A stretch of 56,289 nucleotides of DNA. It comes from Streptomyces sp. LUP30. Its GTDB lineage: Bacteria > Actinomycetota > Actinomycetes > Streptomycetales > Streptomycetaceae. The position numbers were made by a program, and so were the translations under genes. Under the pieces are notes generated by a model. It made no database searches. It was not told where the DNA came from and saw only the letters and a program-made list of their open reading frames with translations. Where the stretch lies: assembly GCF_001746365.1 (NCBI RefSeq), contig NZ_MJAJ01000056.1:1-56289 (forward strand), read 5' to 3'. Shown here in pieces: positions 1-7,267 of the stretch; within the stretch, counting starts at the first letter, position 1, and each line of letters opens with the position of its first letter.

Positions 1-70
1 GTCGGGACCCGCAGCCGGCCGGGGACCCCGCGGCCAAGGCCGCCGCCCCCGACCGGCTGCGGGTCCCGAC
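1..70. repeat. Perfect 18-bp inverted repeat at the extreme left end
   Basis: Bases 1-18 are the exact reverse complement of bases 53-70, separated by 34 bases. The outer edge of the left arm is base 1 of the window. It lies in the frame of the partial hydrolase gene. It may be a real hairpin that stopped assembly or a fold-back artefact. Confidence 0.85.
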
Positions 71-254
71 GCTGATCGTGCACGGGCCCGACGACGTGGT
101 CGCGCCCTGGGGCGCCTCCCGCCGCCTCGCGGGCCGCCGCCCCGACCTCGTCACCCTGCACACCGTGGCGGGCGCCCCGCACGGCGCCATGTGGAACGCC
201 GACCCCGCCGCCTACGAGGAGGCGCTGCGCCGCTTCCTGACCCCGCTGATGTGA
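1..254 (+). CDS. Alpha/beta hydrolase, C-terminal part (partial)
   Basis: This is the last 83 codons of a gene cut off by the left end of the window; the reading frame begins at base 3 and ends at a TGA. The visible part has the end of an alpha/beta-hydrolase fold: a strand 'TLIVHGPDD' carrying the probable acid residue of the triad, and 'GAPHGAMW' carrying the probable catalytic histidine before the last helix. The nucleophile elbow would lie outside the window. Substrate cannot be told. The first 70 bases contain a perfect inverted repeat, so the most N-terminal visible residues should be treated with caution as a possible assembly artefact. Confidence 0.8.
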   Translation, partial: RDPQPAGDPAAKAAAPDRLRVPTLIVHGPDDVVAPWGASRRLAGRRPDLVTLHTVAGAPHGAMWNADPAAYEEALRRFLTPLM

Positions 255-378
255 GAGCGCCCCGCGGCCGGACCGCCCGGAGCGGCCGCAAGGGTTCCGT
301 TTAAGGCCGTACCACTGGCCAGAAGGCGCCGCCTCCCCCTCGATCCACCCCGAGCGCCGGCCGGTCCAGCGGCCCGCC

Positions 379-1863
379 GTGGCATTCCGTTTGGGTTTTC
401 GGACCGTCAACCGGAAGACTGCACCCGTGACGTCCCGTATCCCGCGCGACTCCAGGCTTCGACTCGTCCGCCCGCGACCCCTGGCCGCCGCCCCCTCAGC
501 TGTGAACGAGCGGCGCCCGCGCCGCCCCGCACCCCGCCCGCCGGAGGGCACCCCGGCGCCCGCGGAGCTGGCCAGAATGGCGCGCTCCGGACTGGCCGCC
601 GCGGCCCGCGTCGCCCGCTGGGCCGACAATGCCCTCGGCCCCGGCCGAGACGCCGCGACCACCGACGGCAAGGCCACGCTCTCCGAAGCGACCGCGCAGC
701 GGGCTGCCGCCGATCTGGGTCTGACCACCGACCGGATCCGCGCCGACTGGGACACCGCCCGGCTCGCCGGCCTCGTCGAGGTGCACGGCGACAGCGCGCG
801 CCCCGGCTGGCGTCTGCGTGCCTGGAACCGCGACGACAGCGCCGTCCTGCGCGGCTGGGTCGCCCTGTTCGACGCCTGGTCCCTGGCCTCCCCGGAACCG
901 GAGGACCAGGAGCCCGGCGCGGTCGCCGAGGTCGTCTCGGCCATGCCCCAGGTGCTGTCCTTCCTCCAACTGTCCGCCGGGCCCGTCCCCGTCGAGCAGT
1001 TGCTGGACCTGCTGCGCCAGCGCGTCACCGAACTGCGCACCGAGCGCTGCGAAGTCCCTTACAGCGCCGGTTCCGAGCCCGTGACGCCGCTCGCCCCGGT
1101 CACCTCCGCCGACGTCGAGCCGGCCGAGCCCGCCCAGGACGCCGAACTCGCTCCCCTTCTCGACTGGGCCCTGCACGCCCTCGCCTCCGTGGGCGCCCTC
1201 ACCTACGGCGACGCACACGCCACCCTCACCCCGCTGGGCAGCTGGGCGGTCTGGGTCAAGCTGGAGCAGATCTGCGTCGCCGCGCAGAGCCCCGCCGGGA
1301 ACATCGAGCAGTCGGCCGAGGCCATGCTCCGCGGCTGCGCGCAGCTGCGCCCCAACGCGGCCCGCGCCGAGTACCGCGCCTGGCTCGCCGCCCGCACCGT
1401 CGGCAGCGCCGTCAGCGAACTGCTGCTGGCCGCCCGCGGGGACGACGCCCTGCTGCGCGGCCTCGCCTTCGAGGCGCTGCGCGTCGTGGGCGCTCCGGCC
1501 GAACCCGACGTCCGCGCGGTCGTGGACGAGCCCGCCCTGCGGCCGTACGCCCTGCTGTGGCTCGCCGAGCACGACGGCGTCGACCCCGAGGACGCCCACG
1601 AGGTGCTCACCCGGCAGGAGGCCACCTGGCTGTGGGTGGACACCGCCGCGGCCGTCGCCGACCACGGCGAGGCGCCGATGCTCGTACGCCATCTGGAGTC
1701 CGCGCTGCAGCCGACCGTGCCGGCGCTGCTGACCGAGGTGCGGGCCGTCGGGCATCCGCGCACCGTGCAGGTGCTGGTGGCGCTGGCCGCCGCGCACCCC
1801 GACCCTGCGCTGGCCAAGGCCGTGCGCCGGGCCGCCTTCCAGGTGCACACCGGAGGCAGCTGA
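379..1863 (+). CDS. Conserved Streptomyces protein of unknown function
   Basis: Up to 494 residues. I do not recognise a named domain. The body from about residue 67 is alanine- and leucine-rich, probably all-helical, soluble, with no signal peptide or membrane segment; the C-terminal half resembles stacked helices of HEAT-like type. The first 66 residues from the GTG at 379 are Arg/Pro-rich and low in complexity, and no good ribosome-binding site precedes that GTG. Later in-frame starts at 427 (GTG), 502 (GTG) and 577 (ATG, before 'MARSGLAAAARVARW') are all possible, so the true N-terminus is open. It stands alone, with the VOC gene convergent downstream. Confidence 0.7.
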   Translation: MAFRLGFRTVNRKTAPVTSRIPRDSRLRLVRPRPLAAAPSAVNERRPRRPAPRPPEGTPAPAELARMARSGLAAAARVARWADNALGPGRDAATTDGKATLSEATAQRAAADLGLTTDRIRADWDTARLAGLVEVHGDSARPGWRLRAWNRDDSAVLRGWVALFDAWSLASPEPEDQEPGAVAEVVSAMPQVLSFLQLSAGPVPVEQLLDLLRQRVTELRTERCEVPYSAGSEPVTPLAPVTSADVEPAEPAQDAELAPLLDWALHALASVGALTYGDAHATLTPLGSWAVWVKLEQICVAAQSPAGNIEQSAEAMLRGCAQLRPNAARAEYRAWLAARTVGSAVSELLLAARGDDALLRGLAFEALRVVGAPAEPDVRAVVDEPALRPYALLWLAEHDGVDPEDAHEVLTRQEATWLWVDTAAAVADHGEAPMLVRHLESALQPTVPALLTEVRAVGHPRTVQVLVALAAAHPDPALAKAVRRAAFQVHTGGS

Positions 1864-1922
1864 CCCGGCTGCGGGAGCGGCCGACGGGCGGGGGGACGAC
1901 GGACGGGCCGGGCGGGGGCCGC

Positions 1923-2336
1923 TCAGCCCGGTATCTCCGGCGCGTACGTGCCGAAGCTCCAGAGGTTGCCCTCGAGGTCGCGGGCCATGTAGTCCCGCGA
2001 GCCGTACTCCTGGTCCGTCGGGGGCATCAGGATCTCCGCGCCGTGCTCCACGGCTCGCCGGTGATGTGCGTCGACGTCGTCCACCACGACGTACACGCCG
2101 GTCGGGCCCGCGCCCTTCATCGCCGTGTCGAAGACGCCGCCGCGGCCCTTGGAGCCCAGCATCACCGCGCCGTTGCCCTGGGCCAGCTCGGCGTGCATGA
2201 CCGAGCCGTCCTCCCCCTCGTACACGGACAGCTCCGTGAAGCCCAGGGCCTCGGTGAGCTGCCGGATCGCCGCCTTCGCGTCGGCGTACAACACCGTCGG
2301 GAAGAGGCTGGGACGCCCGCCGTTCGTAGCCGCCAT
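1923..2336 (-). CDS. VOC family protein (glyoxalase/bleomycin resistance-like)
   Basis: 137 residues with one vicinal-oxygen-chelate module repeated in beta-alpha-beta form: 'LYADAKAAIRQLTEALGF' near the start and 'YMARDLEGNLWSFGTY' near the end, the latter carrying the usual acidic metal ligand and the conserved Gly-Asn-Leu-Trp-Ser-Phe strand. Such proteins work as dimers on small molecules, either as enzymes or as binding/resistance proteins; the substrate cannot be read from sequence. The ATG at 2336 is chosen because an AGGGAG lies 8-10 bases upstream; the open frame extends further but that part is Arg/Pro-rich and shows no start with a ribosome-binding site. Confidence 0.85.
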   Translation of the reverse strand: MAATNGGRPSLFPTVLYADAKAAIRQLTEALGFTELSVYEGEDGSVMHAELAQGNGAVMLGSKGRGGVFDTAMKGAGPTGVYVVVDDVDAHHRRAVEHGAEILMPPTDQEYGSRDYMARDLEGNLWSFGTYAPEIPG

Positions 2337-2543
2337 GCCGATCCACTCCCTTGTGATCCGAGCCGGATTCCTGACTCGTCTCCCAGTCTGGCACCCGGCA
2401 CCGACAACGCCCCCGGACCGGGGACCCGCCGCAGGCGGGGGAGTGCGGGACCGGAGAACGGCGGCGCCTGGGGGCCGCGGAAAACACGGCGACTCGGCGA
2501 GATCGAACACCTGGACCCAGAAAAAGTGCTTGCACGGTCCCGT

Positions 2544-2549
2544 TAGACT
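2544..2549 (+). promoter_or_regulatory. -10 element TAGACT of a leaderless promoter for the ABC-F leader ORF
   Basis: TAGACT lies six bases before the ATG at 2556, the spacing expected when transcription starts at or next to the start codon. An A-tract followed by GTGC (2521-2529) covers the place where a -35 box would be, instead of TTGAC. Mycobacterial WhiB7 promoters also carry AT-rich sequence by the -35 site, but this is only a resemblance. Confidence 0.5.
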
Positions 2550-2555
2550 GGCGTC

Positions 2556-2579
2556 ATGGCCATTCTCCTCGCGCATTAG
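2556..2579 (+). CDS. Seven-residue leader ORF (MAILLAH) upstream of the ABC-F gene
   Basis: ATG-GCC-ATT-CTC-CTC-GCG-CAT-TAG, probably translated from a leaderless transcript. It ends 59 bases before the ABC-F start. Just after its stop a hairpin (GGCGGGA at 2582-2588 with TCCCGCC at 2606-2612) sits in the remaining leader. Short leader ORFs followed by hairpins regulate several antibiotic-resistance ABC-F genes by ribosome stalling (for example msrD and vmlR), so an attenuation role is plausible here but is inferred from layout only. No peptide-level evidence. Confidence 0.45.
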   Translation: MAILLAH

Positions 2580-2638
2580 ACGGCGGGAACGTCCTCAGCC
2601 GCCCATCCCGCCAACGACCCCCGCTCTGGAGTCTGTCC

Positions 2639-4237
2639 GTGATCTCCGCCTCCGGCATCGAGCTGCGCGCCGGTGCCCGCATCCTCATCGAGAACGCCTC
2701 CTTCCGTGTGGCCAAGGGCGACCGCATCGGTCTGGTCGGGCGCAACGGCGCCGGCAAGACCACCCTGACCAAGATCCTGGCCGGTGAGGGCATCCCGGCC
2801 GCCGGTCAGGTCACCCGCTCCGGCGAGGTCGGCTACCTCCCGCAGGATCCCCGCACCGGCGACCTCGACGTCCTCGCGCGCGACCGCATCCTCTCCGCGC
2901 GCGGCCTGGACGTCCTGATCCGCAAGATGCGCGAGAACGAGCAGCGGATCGCCAACGGCTCCGGCGCCACGCGCGACAAGGCGATGCGCCAGTACGAGCG
3001 CCAGGAGACGGAGTTCCTCACCAAGGGCGGATACTCCGCCGAGGCCGAGGCCGCCACCATCGCCGCCGCGCTCAACCTGCCCGACCGGGTGCTCGGCCAG
3101 CCGCTGCACACGCTCTCCGGCGGTCAGCGCCGCCGCGTGGAGCTCGCCCGCATCCTGTTCTCCGACGCGGACACGCTGCTCCTCGACGAGCCGACCAACC
3201 ACCTCGACGCCGACTCGATCGTCTGGCTGCGCGACTACCTCAAGACCTACCGCGGCGGCTTCATCGTCATCAGCCACGACGTCGACCTGGTCGAGACGGT
3301 CGTCAACAAGGTGTTCTACCTGGACGCCAACCGCTCCCAGATCGACGTCTACAACATGGGCTGGCGCCTCTACCAGCAGCAGCGCGAGTCCGACGAGAAG
3401 CGCCGCAAGCGCGAGCGGCAGAACGCCGAGAAGAAGGCCGCCGCACTGCACTCGCAGGCCGACAAGATGCGCGCCAAGGCGACCAAGACGGTCGCCGCGC
3501 AGAACATGGCCCGCCGTGCCGACAAGCTGCTGTCCGGCCTGGAGGCGGTCCGCCAGTCCGACAAGGTGGCCAAGCTCCGCTTCCCCGAGCCCGCCCCCTG
3601 CGGCAAGACGCCCCTGATGGCCGAGGGCCTGTCGAAGTCCTACGGCTCGCTGGAGATCTTCACCGACGTCGACCTGGCCATCGACAAGGGTTCGCGCGTC
3701 GTCATCCTCGGCCTGAACGGCGCCGGCAAGACGACCCTGCTGCGCCTGCTCGGCGGCGCAGAGCAGCCCGACACCGGCGAGGTCATCGAGGGCCACGGCC
3801 TCAAGCTCGGCTACTACGCCCAGGAGCACGAGACCCTCGACCCGGAGCGCACCGTCCTGGAGAACATGCGGTCCGCCGCCCCCGACCTGGATCTGGTCGA
3901 GGTCCGCAAGACACTCGGCTCGTTCCTGTTCTCCGGTGACGACGTCGACAAGCCCGCCGGCGTCCTGTCCGGCGGCGAGAAGACCCGACTGGCCCTCGCC
4001 ACCCTCGTGGTCTCCTCGGCCAACGTGCTGCTCCTCGACGAGCCCACCAACAACCTCGACCCGGCCAGCCGCGAGGAGATCCTCGGCGCGCTGCGCACCT
4101 ACAAGGGCGCGGTCGTCCTCGTCACCCACGACGAGGGCGCGGTGGAGGCGCTGCAGCCGGAGCGGATCATCCTCCTGCCCGACGGCGTCGAGGACCTGTG
4201 GGGTTCCGACTACGCGGATCTCGTCGCCCTGGCTTGA
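2639..4237 (+). CDS. ABC-F family ATPase (Rv1473-like)
   Basis: 532 residues with two ATP-binding cassettes and no membrane segment, the ABC-F layout of proteins that bind the ribosomal E site. First cassette: Walker A 'GRNGAGKTT' at 34-42, signature 'LSGGQRRR' and Walker B 'LLLDEPTNHLD'. A charged, lysine/arginine-rich helical linker follows ('EKRRKRERQNAEKKA'). Second cassette: Walker A 'GLNGAGKTT', signature 'LSGGEKTR', Walker B 'LLLDEPTNNLD'. The GTG start has GGAG eight bases upstream. Members of this group are either translation factors or ribosome-protection proteins against macrolide-type drugs. The mycobacterial Rv1473 has the same HTH and enoyl-CoA hydratase neighbours. A strong terminator follows at 4325-4357. 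Confidence 0.92.
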   Translation: MISASGIELRAGARILIENASFRVAKGDRIGLVGRNGAGKTTLTKILAGEGIPAAGQVTRSGEVGYLPQDPRTGDLDVLARDRILSARGLDVLIRKMRENEQRIANGSGATRDKAMRQYERQETEFLTKGGYSAEAEAATIAAALNLPDRVLGQPLHTLSGGQRRRVELARILFSDADTLLLDEPTNHLDADSIVWLRDYLKTYRGGFIVISHDVDLVETVVNKVFYLDANRSQIDVYNMGWRLYQQQRESDEKRRKRERQNAEKKAAALHSQADKMRAKATKTVAAQNMARRADKLLSGLEAVRQSDKVAKLRFPEPAPCGKTPLMAEGLSKSYGSLEIFTDVDLAIDKGSRVVILGLNGAGKTTLLRLLGGAEQPDTGEVIEGHGLKLGYYAQEHETLDPERTVLENMRSAAPDLDLVEVRKTLGSFLFSGDDVDKPAGVLSGGEKTRLALATLVVSSANVLLLDEPTNNLDPASREEILGALRTYKGAVVLVTHDEGAVEALQPERIILLPDGVEDLWGSDYADLVALA

Positions 4238-4245
4238 TCATCGGC

Positions 4246-4276
4246 GATGGATCATTCGGCCCATCGGTGATCCATC
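4246..4276. repeat. Hairpin just after the ABC-F stop
   Basis: GATGGATCA at 4246-4254 and TGATCCATC at 4268-4276 form a perfect 9-bp stem with a 13-base loop, nine bases after the stop codon. It probably protects the 3' end or works with the terminator downstream. Confidence 0.5.
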
Positions 4277-4324
4277 ATCTGTGTGAGATCTCCTCGTATC
4301 GAGGTGTGTCATACATCGATTTCC

Positions 4325-4357
4325 CGGCCGATCCCTTTGTCGACAAGGGATCGGCCG
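4325..4357 (+). terminator. Terminator downstream of the ABC-F gene
   Basis: Perfect 13-bp stem (4325-4337 with 4345-4357) and 7-base loop, followed by TTT. Good match to a rho-independent terminator of the GC-rich, short-U type. Confidence 0.8.
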
Positions 4358-4559
4358 TTTCGCGTCTCTGACCTGGCACTTCGCGGAAGAACCCGTTCGG
4401 CGGTACGAACGCGTACACCTGGAATCATGGATTCCGCTTGTGGGGGCGCGCTCCTGTCGTCAAAACCGTCTCGCACGGACCTTGCCGAATGGGTGGCCAT
4501 CGCGTCCCGGAGGGGTGATCATGAGGAGACCAGAGCGCACTTCCCATGAGGAGGCACGG

Positions 4560-4781
4560 GTGGCCGAGACTCTGAAGAAGGGCAGCCGGGTGACCGGCGC
4601 CGCGCGCGACAAGCTCGCGGCAGACCTGAAGAAGAAGTACGACTCCGGTGCGAGCATCCGGGCACTGGCCGAGGAGACCGGCCGCTCGTATGGCTTCGTG
4701 CACCGGATGCTCAGCGAGTCGGGCGTCACGCTCCGTGGGCGTGGCGGGGCGACCCGAGGCAAGAAGGCCGCCTCGTCCTGA
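4560..4781 (+). CDS. Small helix-turn-helix protein (Rv1473A-like)
   Basis: 73 residues. The centre, 'YDSGASIRALAEETGRSYG' followed by 'FVHRMLSESGV', is a classic helix-turn-helix of resolvase/sigma-region-4 type: short positive N-terminus, HTH, and a basic Gly/Lys/Arg tail. GTG start chosen because GAGGAG lies about eight bases upstream; the frame is open further upstream without a site. It lies between an ABC-F gene and an enoyl-CoA hydratase gene, the position of the putative regulator Rv1473A in mycobacteria. It may regulate its neighbours, but the basic tail also fits a nucleoid-type or accessory DNA-binding protein. Targets unknown. Confidence 0.8.
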   Translation: MAETLKKGSRVTGAARDKLAADLKKKYDSGASIRALAEETGRSYGFVHRMLSESGVTLRGRGGATRGKKAASS

Positions 4782-4812
4782 CCCCCGGGCGGCCCATCGG
4801 CTTCGACGGTGG

Positions 4813-4844
4813 CCACCCGGTCGGTGATCCGATCGGCCGGGTGG
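4813..4844 (+). terminator. Terminator-like hairpin after the HTH gene
   Basis: CCACCCGG (4813-4820) pairs with CCGGGTGG (4837-4844); inner bases TCGG/CCGA can extend the stem. Lies between the HTH gene and the next start. Confidence 0.6.
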
Positions 4845-4860
4845 TTACTGTGCAGTCACT

Positions 4861-4882
4861 TAGCTGACCGCTAGCTGACCGC
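4861..4882. repeat. Tandem 11-bp direct repeat before the enoyl-CoA hydratase gene
   Basis: TAGCTGACCGC occurs twice with no gap (4861-4871, 4872-4882), ending 18 bases before the ATG at 4901. The spacing of one helical turn would let two protein copies bind on the same DNA face. Function unknown. Confidence 0.7.
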
Positions 4883-4900
4883 ACCCACCGGAGGCGCCCC

Positions 4901-5704
4901 ATGGCCACGCCCGACCAGGAACTCGTTCCCCTGCTCGACAAGGACGGCGTACGGCTCACCGTCGACGACGCGCTCGCCACGGTGACGCTGGCCAACCCGG
5001 CCAAGCGCAACGCGCAGAGCCCCGCCATGTGGCGGGCCCTAGCCGAAGCCGGGCGGCTGGTGCCGGGCTCCGTCCGCGTGGTCGTGCTGCGCGGCGAGGG
5101 CAAGTCCTTCTCCGCCGGACTCGACCGGCAGATGTTCACGCCCGAGGGGATCGAGGGCGAACCGTCCTTCATCGATCTCGCACGCAGTGGTGACGCCGAA
5201 CTCGACGCCGCCATCGCCGGGTTCCAGGAGGGCTTCACCTGGTGGCGGCGCAACGACATCGTGTCCATCGCCGCCGTCCAGGGCCACGCCATCGGTGCGG
5301 GCTTCCAGCTGGCCCTCGCCTGTGACCTGCGCGTCGTCGCCGACGACGTGCAGTTCGCCATGCGCGAGACCAGCCTCGGCCTGGTGCCGGACCTGACGGG
5401 CACCCACCCCCTGGTCTCCCTGGTCGGCTACGGCCGCGCGGTGGAGATCTGCCTCACCGGCCGGTTCGTGCCCGCCGAGGAAGCGGTGAGCACCGGCCTG
5501 GCCAACCTCGCCGTGCCCGCCACCGACCTCGACACCACCGTCCGTGACCTGGCCGCGGCGATCCTGGCCGCGCCCCGCGAGGCCGTCATCGAGACCAAGG
5601 CGCTGCTGCGCGGCGCAGGCGACCGCACCTACGACGAGCAGCGCGCCGCCGAGCGCGCCGCCCAGGGCCGCCGGCTGCGGGACCTGGCCGGCATCGGCGA
5701 ATAG
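4901..5704 (+). CDS. Enoyl-CoA hydratase/isomerase family protein (crotonase fold)
   Basis: 267 residues of crotonase type. 'GEGKSFSAGLD' is the first oxyanion-hole segment and 'VQGHAIGAGFQLALACD' the second; 'RETSLGLVPDLTGT' replaces the usual 'PE..LG..PG.G', so the catalytic acid pattern is not that of a textbook enoyl-CoA hydratase (an aspartate sits in the loop). The protein may therefore be an isomerase, hydrolase or lyase acting on acyl-CoA. Cytosolic, probably a trimer or hexamer as in the family. GGAGG precedes the ATG. It corresponds by context to EchA12 (Rv1472), next to an ABC-F ATPase and a small HTH protein. Confidence 0.88.
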   Translation: MATPDQELVPLLDKDGVRLTVDDALATVTLANPAKRNAQSPAMWRALAEAGRLVPGSVRVVVLRGEGKSFSAGLDRQMFTPEGIEGEPSFIDLARSGDAELDAAIAGFQEGFTWWRRNDIVSIAAVQGHAIGAGFQLALACDLRVVADDVQFAMRETSLGLVPDLTGTHPLVSLVGYGRAVEICLTGRFVPAEEAVSTGLANLAVPATDLDTTVRDLAAAILAAPREAVIETKALLRGAGDRTYDEQRAAERAAQGRRLRDLAGIGE

Positions 5705-5729
5705 CCGGTTCCTCGCGGGCTCCGACCGG

Positions 5730-6443
5730 TCACTCCACGGCCGTGACCAGCACGGTCACCGTCGGGTGATCCCGTAGCGCCTCCGAGACCGCCGCGCGCA
5801 CCTGCCGGGCCACGTCCAGGGCCCGGTGGTGCGCACTCACCGCGATCTCCACACGGGCGTGGCGGTGCGGCAGGGCGGTCGCATGCTCGCGTTCCTCGAG
5901 GCGCACCGCCCTGCCGACGACGTCGGTCAGCCGGGTCACCCCGGCCACGGACAGGGCGGCGACGGTCGCGCGCGCCTCGTCGCCGTGCTGGGCCGCCCCG
6001 ACCGGCGGCGGCTCGGGCCCGGGGCGTACCGCCTCCGGTTCCCGCTCCTCGTCCAGCAGGGCCGTGACCCGCAGGTCCACCTCCGACACCACCAGGCCGA
6101 GACGCTCCGTCGCGGCAATCGCCAGCGCCGAGCGCAGGCGAGAGGCCGTCGCCGGCAGCGGCTCGGACGCGTACACGGCGATGTCCGCCGTCACCCGTAC
6201 CGGGCCGGGCGGCAGCGCGCCGGGCGGGGGCGGCACGGCGGGCTCGTCCACCCCCGCCGAGTCGGCCGACGCGATCCGCAGCGCGTCCAGCCGGACGCCC
6301 TCCATCTGGCGTACCGCCCGCCGCAGCACCGCCCCGGCCGCCGCCTCCGTGATCCACGCACCGTCCCGCGGGCCGCCCAGCGGGAGCAGCCTGCCCAGGC
6401 CCAGCTGATGCCGTACCGCGCTCGTCCATCCGTCCGCCGTCAT
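5730..6443 (-). CDS. 'Nucleopolyhedrovirus P10 family' protein, Asp23-associated
   Basis: 237 residues. The name is an automatic label seen on Streptomyces homologues; no viral function is implied. The sequence starts 'MTADGWTSAVRHQLGLGRL' and contains two stretches resembling the beta-alpha-beta core of Asp23/Gls24 proteins: 'VRVTADIAVYASEPLPAT' with the following helix and strand, and near the end 'ARVEIAVSAHHRALDVARQ' to 'HPTVTVLVTAVE'. A proline-rich linker separates them. This suggests a double, diverged Asp23-like domain. It is divergent from the asp23 operon, sharing a 97-base promoter region, and convergent with the crotonase-fold gene. The ATG at 6443 fits homologues as recalled; a start at 6482 is possible. 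Confidence 0.75.
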   Translation of the reverse strand: MTADGWTSAVRHQLGLGRLLPLGGPRDGAWITEAAAGAVLRRAVRQMEGVRLDALRIASADSAGVDEPAVPPPPGALPPGPVRVTADIAVYASEPLPATASRLRSALAIAATERLGLVVSEVDLRVTALLDEEREPEAVRPGPEPPPVGAAQHGDEARATVAALSVAGVTRLTDVVGRAVRLEEREHATALPHRHARVEIAVSAHHRALDVARQVRAAVSEALRDHPTVTVLVTAVE

Positions 6444-6540
6444 TACTCCAGCGTGCCGCATCCCCGCAGCGAGAACCGGCAACCGCGCTTACCGTGGTCG
6501 ACAGGGGGCGAAAAGGAACCGGACGTAAGGACGTACGGCG

Positions 6541-7026
6541 ATGACCGAGGCAGTCGAGCAGAACCGGACGCAGACCCCCGACGGCGGCACGGAGCAGCCG
6601 CAGAACCGCAAGGCGGCCCGGCGCGGCGGAGGGAACCCGGCGACCCGCGGCCGGACCACCATCGCCGACGGGGTCGTGGAGAAGATCGCGGGTCTCGCGG
6701 CCCGGGACGTCGTGGGCGTCCACACCATGGGCAGCGGCCTCAGCCGTACCTTCGGCGCCGTGCGCGACCGGGTGCCCGGCGGCTCGAAGTCCGTCACCCG
6801 GGGCGTGAAGGCCGAGGTCGGCGAGGTGCAGACCGCGCTCGACCTGGAGATCGTCGTCGACTACGGCGTGGCCATCGCCGACGTCGCCCAGGCCGTGCGG
6901 GAGAACGTGATCGCGGCCGTGGAGCGTATGACGGGCCTGGAGGTCGTCGAGGTCAACATCGCGGTGAGCGACGTCAAACTGCCCGACGAAGAGGACGAGG
7001 AGCCGGAAGCGCCCCGGATCCAGTGA
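6541..7026 (+). CDS. Asp23/Gls24 family envelope stress response protein
   Basis: 161 residues. A disordered charged N-terminus (about 1-38) precedes the Asp23 domain: 'GRTTIADGVVEKIAGLAAR', 'VKAEVGEVQTALDLEIVVDYG', 'VIAAVERMTGLEVVEVNIAV'. In Staphylococcus aureus Asp23 coats the inner membrane face, held by the membrane anchor AmaP, and responds to cell-wall stress. The gene opens a tightly packed set running to 8893. Two copies of GGACGTA stand before the start. Confidence 0.92.
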   Translation: MTEAVEQNRTQTPDGGTEQPQNRKAARRGGGNPATRGRTTIADGVVEKIAGLAARDVVGVHTMGSGLSRTFGAVRDRVPGGSKSVTRGVKAEVGEVQTALDLEIVVDYGVAIADVAQAVRENVIAAVERMTGLEVVEVNIAVSDVKLPDEEDEEPEAPRIQ

Positions 7027-7081
7027 CTCACGGACGACACGCAGCGGGCCCGGGTGACCGGACCGCCGAGGGGAGAACATC

Positions 7082-7267
7082 TTGAGCATGGCCGTGGTCG
7101 GCATGATCGCCGGCATGGCGCTGGGCTTCGCCGGATACTTCGGCGGGTTCGGGGCCTTCGTGCTGGTGGCGGCACTGGGCGCCATCGGGTTCGTCGTCGG
7201 CCGGTTCCTGGAAGGGGACCTGGAGCTCGGCGACCTGTTCCGCACCCGCGACGACCGCCGCAGGTGA
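7082..7267 (+). CDS. Small membrane protein of DUF2273 type
   Basis: 61 residues, nearly all one or two hydrophobic helices ('GMIAGMALGFAGYFGGFGAF', 'LVAALGAIGFVVGRFLEG') and a charged tail ending 'RTRDDRRR'. Its size, composition and position between Asp23-type genes match the DUF2273 small membrane proteins of Firmicutes asp23 operons. Start TTG at 7082 (GGGGAG six bases upstream); the ATG at 7088 is an alternative. Its TGA overlaps the next gene's GTG by four bases. Confidence 0.8.
   Translation: MSMAVVGMIAGMALGFAGYFGGFGAFVLVAALGAIGFVVGRFLEGDLELGDLFRTRDDRRR

Larger units (their letters stand above)
4238..4559. other. Intergenic region between the ABC-F and HTH genes
   Basis: 322 bases holding the ABC-F 3' hairpin and terminator and then, presumably, the HTH-gene promoter. 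A small palindrome GGAATC-ATG-GATTCC lies at 4421-4435 and could be an operator site. No further gene is convincing: the open frame running into the HTH gene from 4440 has atypical composition. Confidence 0.5.

Noticed and set aside
496..2535. 679-codon minus-strand open frame opposite the first complete gene
   Set aside because: Shadow of G+C-rich coding sequence; Arg/Gly-rich with no domain, and it overlaps both the unknown gene and the VOC gene.
2530..2549. TTGCAC read as -35 box with TAGACT
   Set aside because: Only eight bases separate them, too few for a sigma-70 type promoter.
5730..6443. Viral origin suggested by the 'nucleopolyhedrovirus P10' label
   Set aside because: The label is an annotation artefact from low-complexity similarity; context and pattern point to an Asp23-related bacterial protein.
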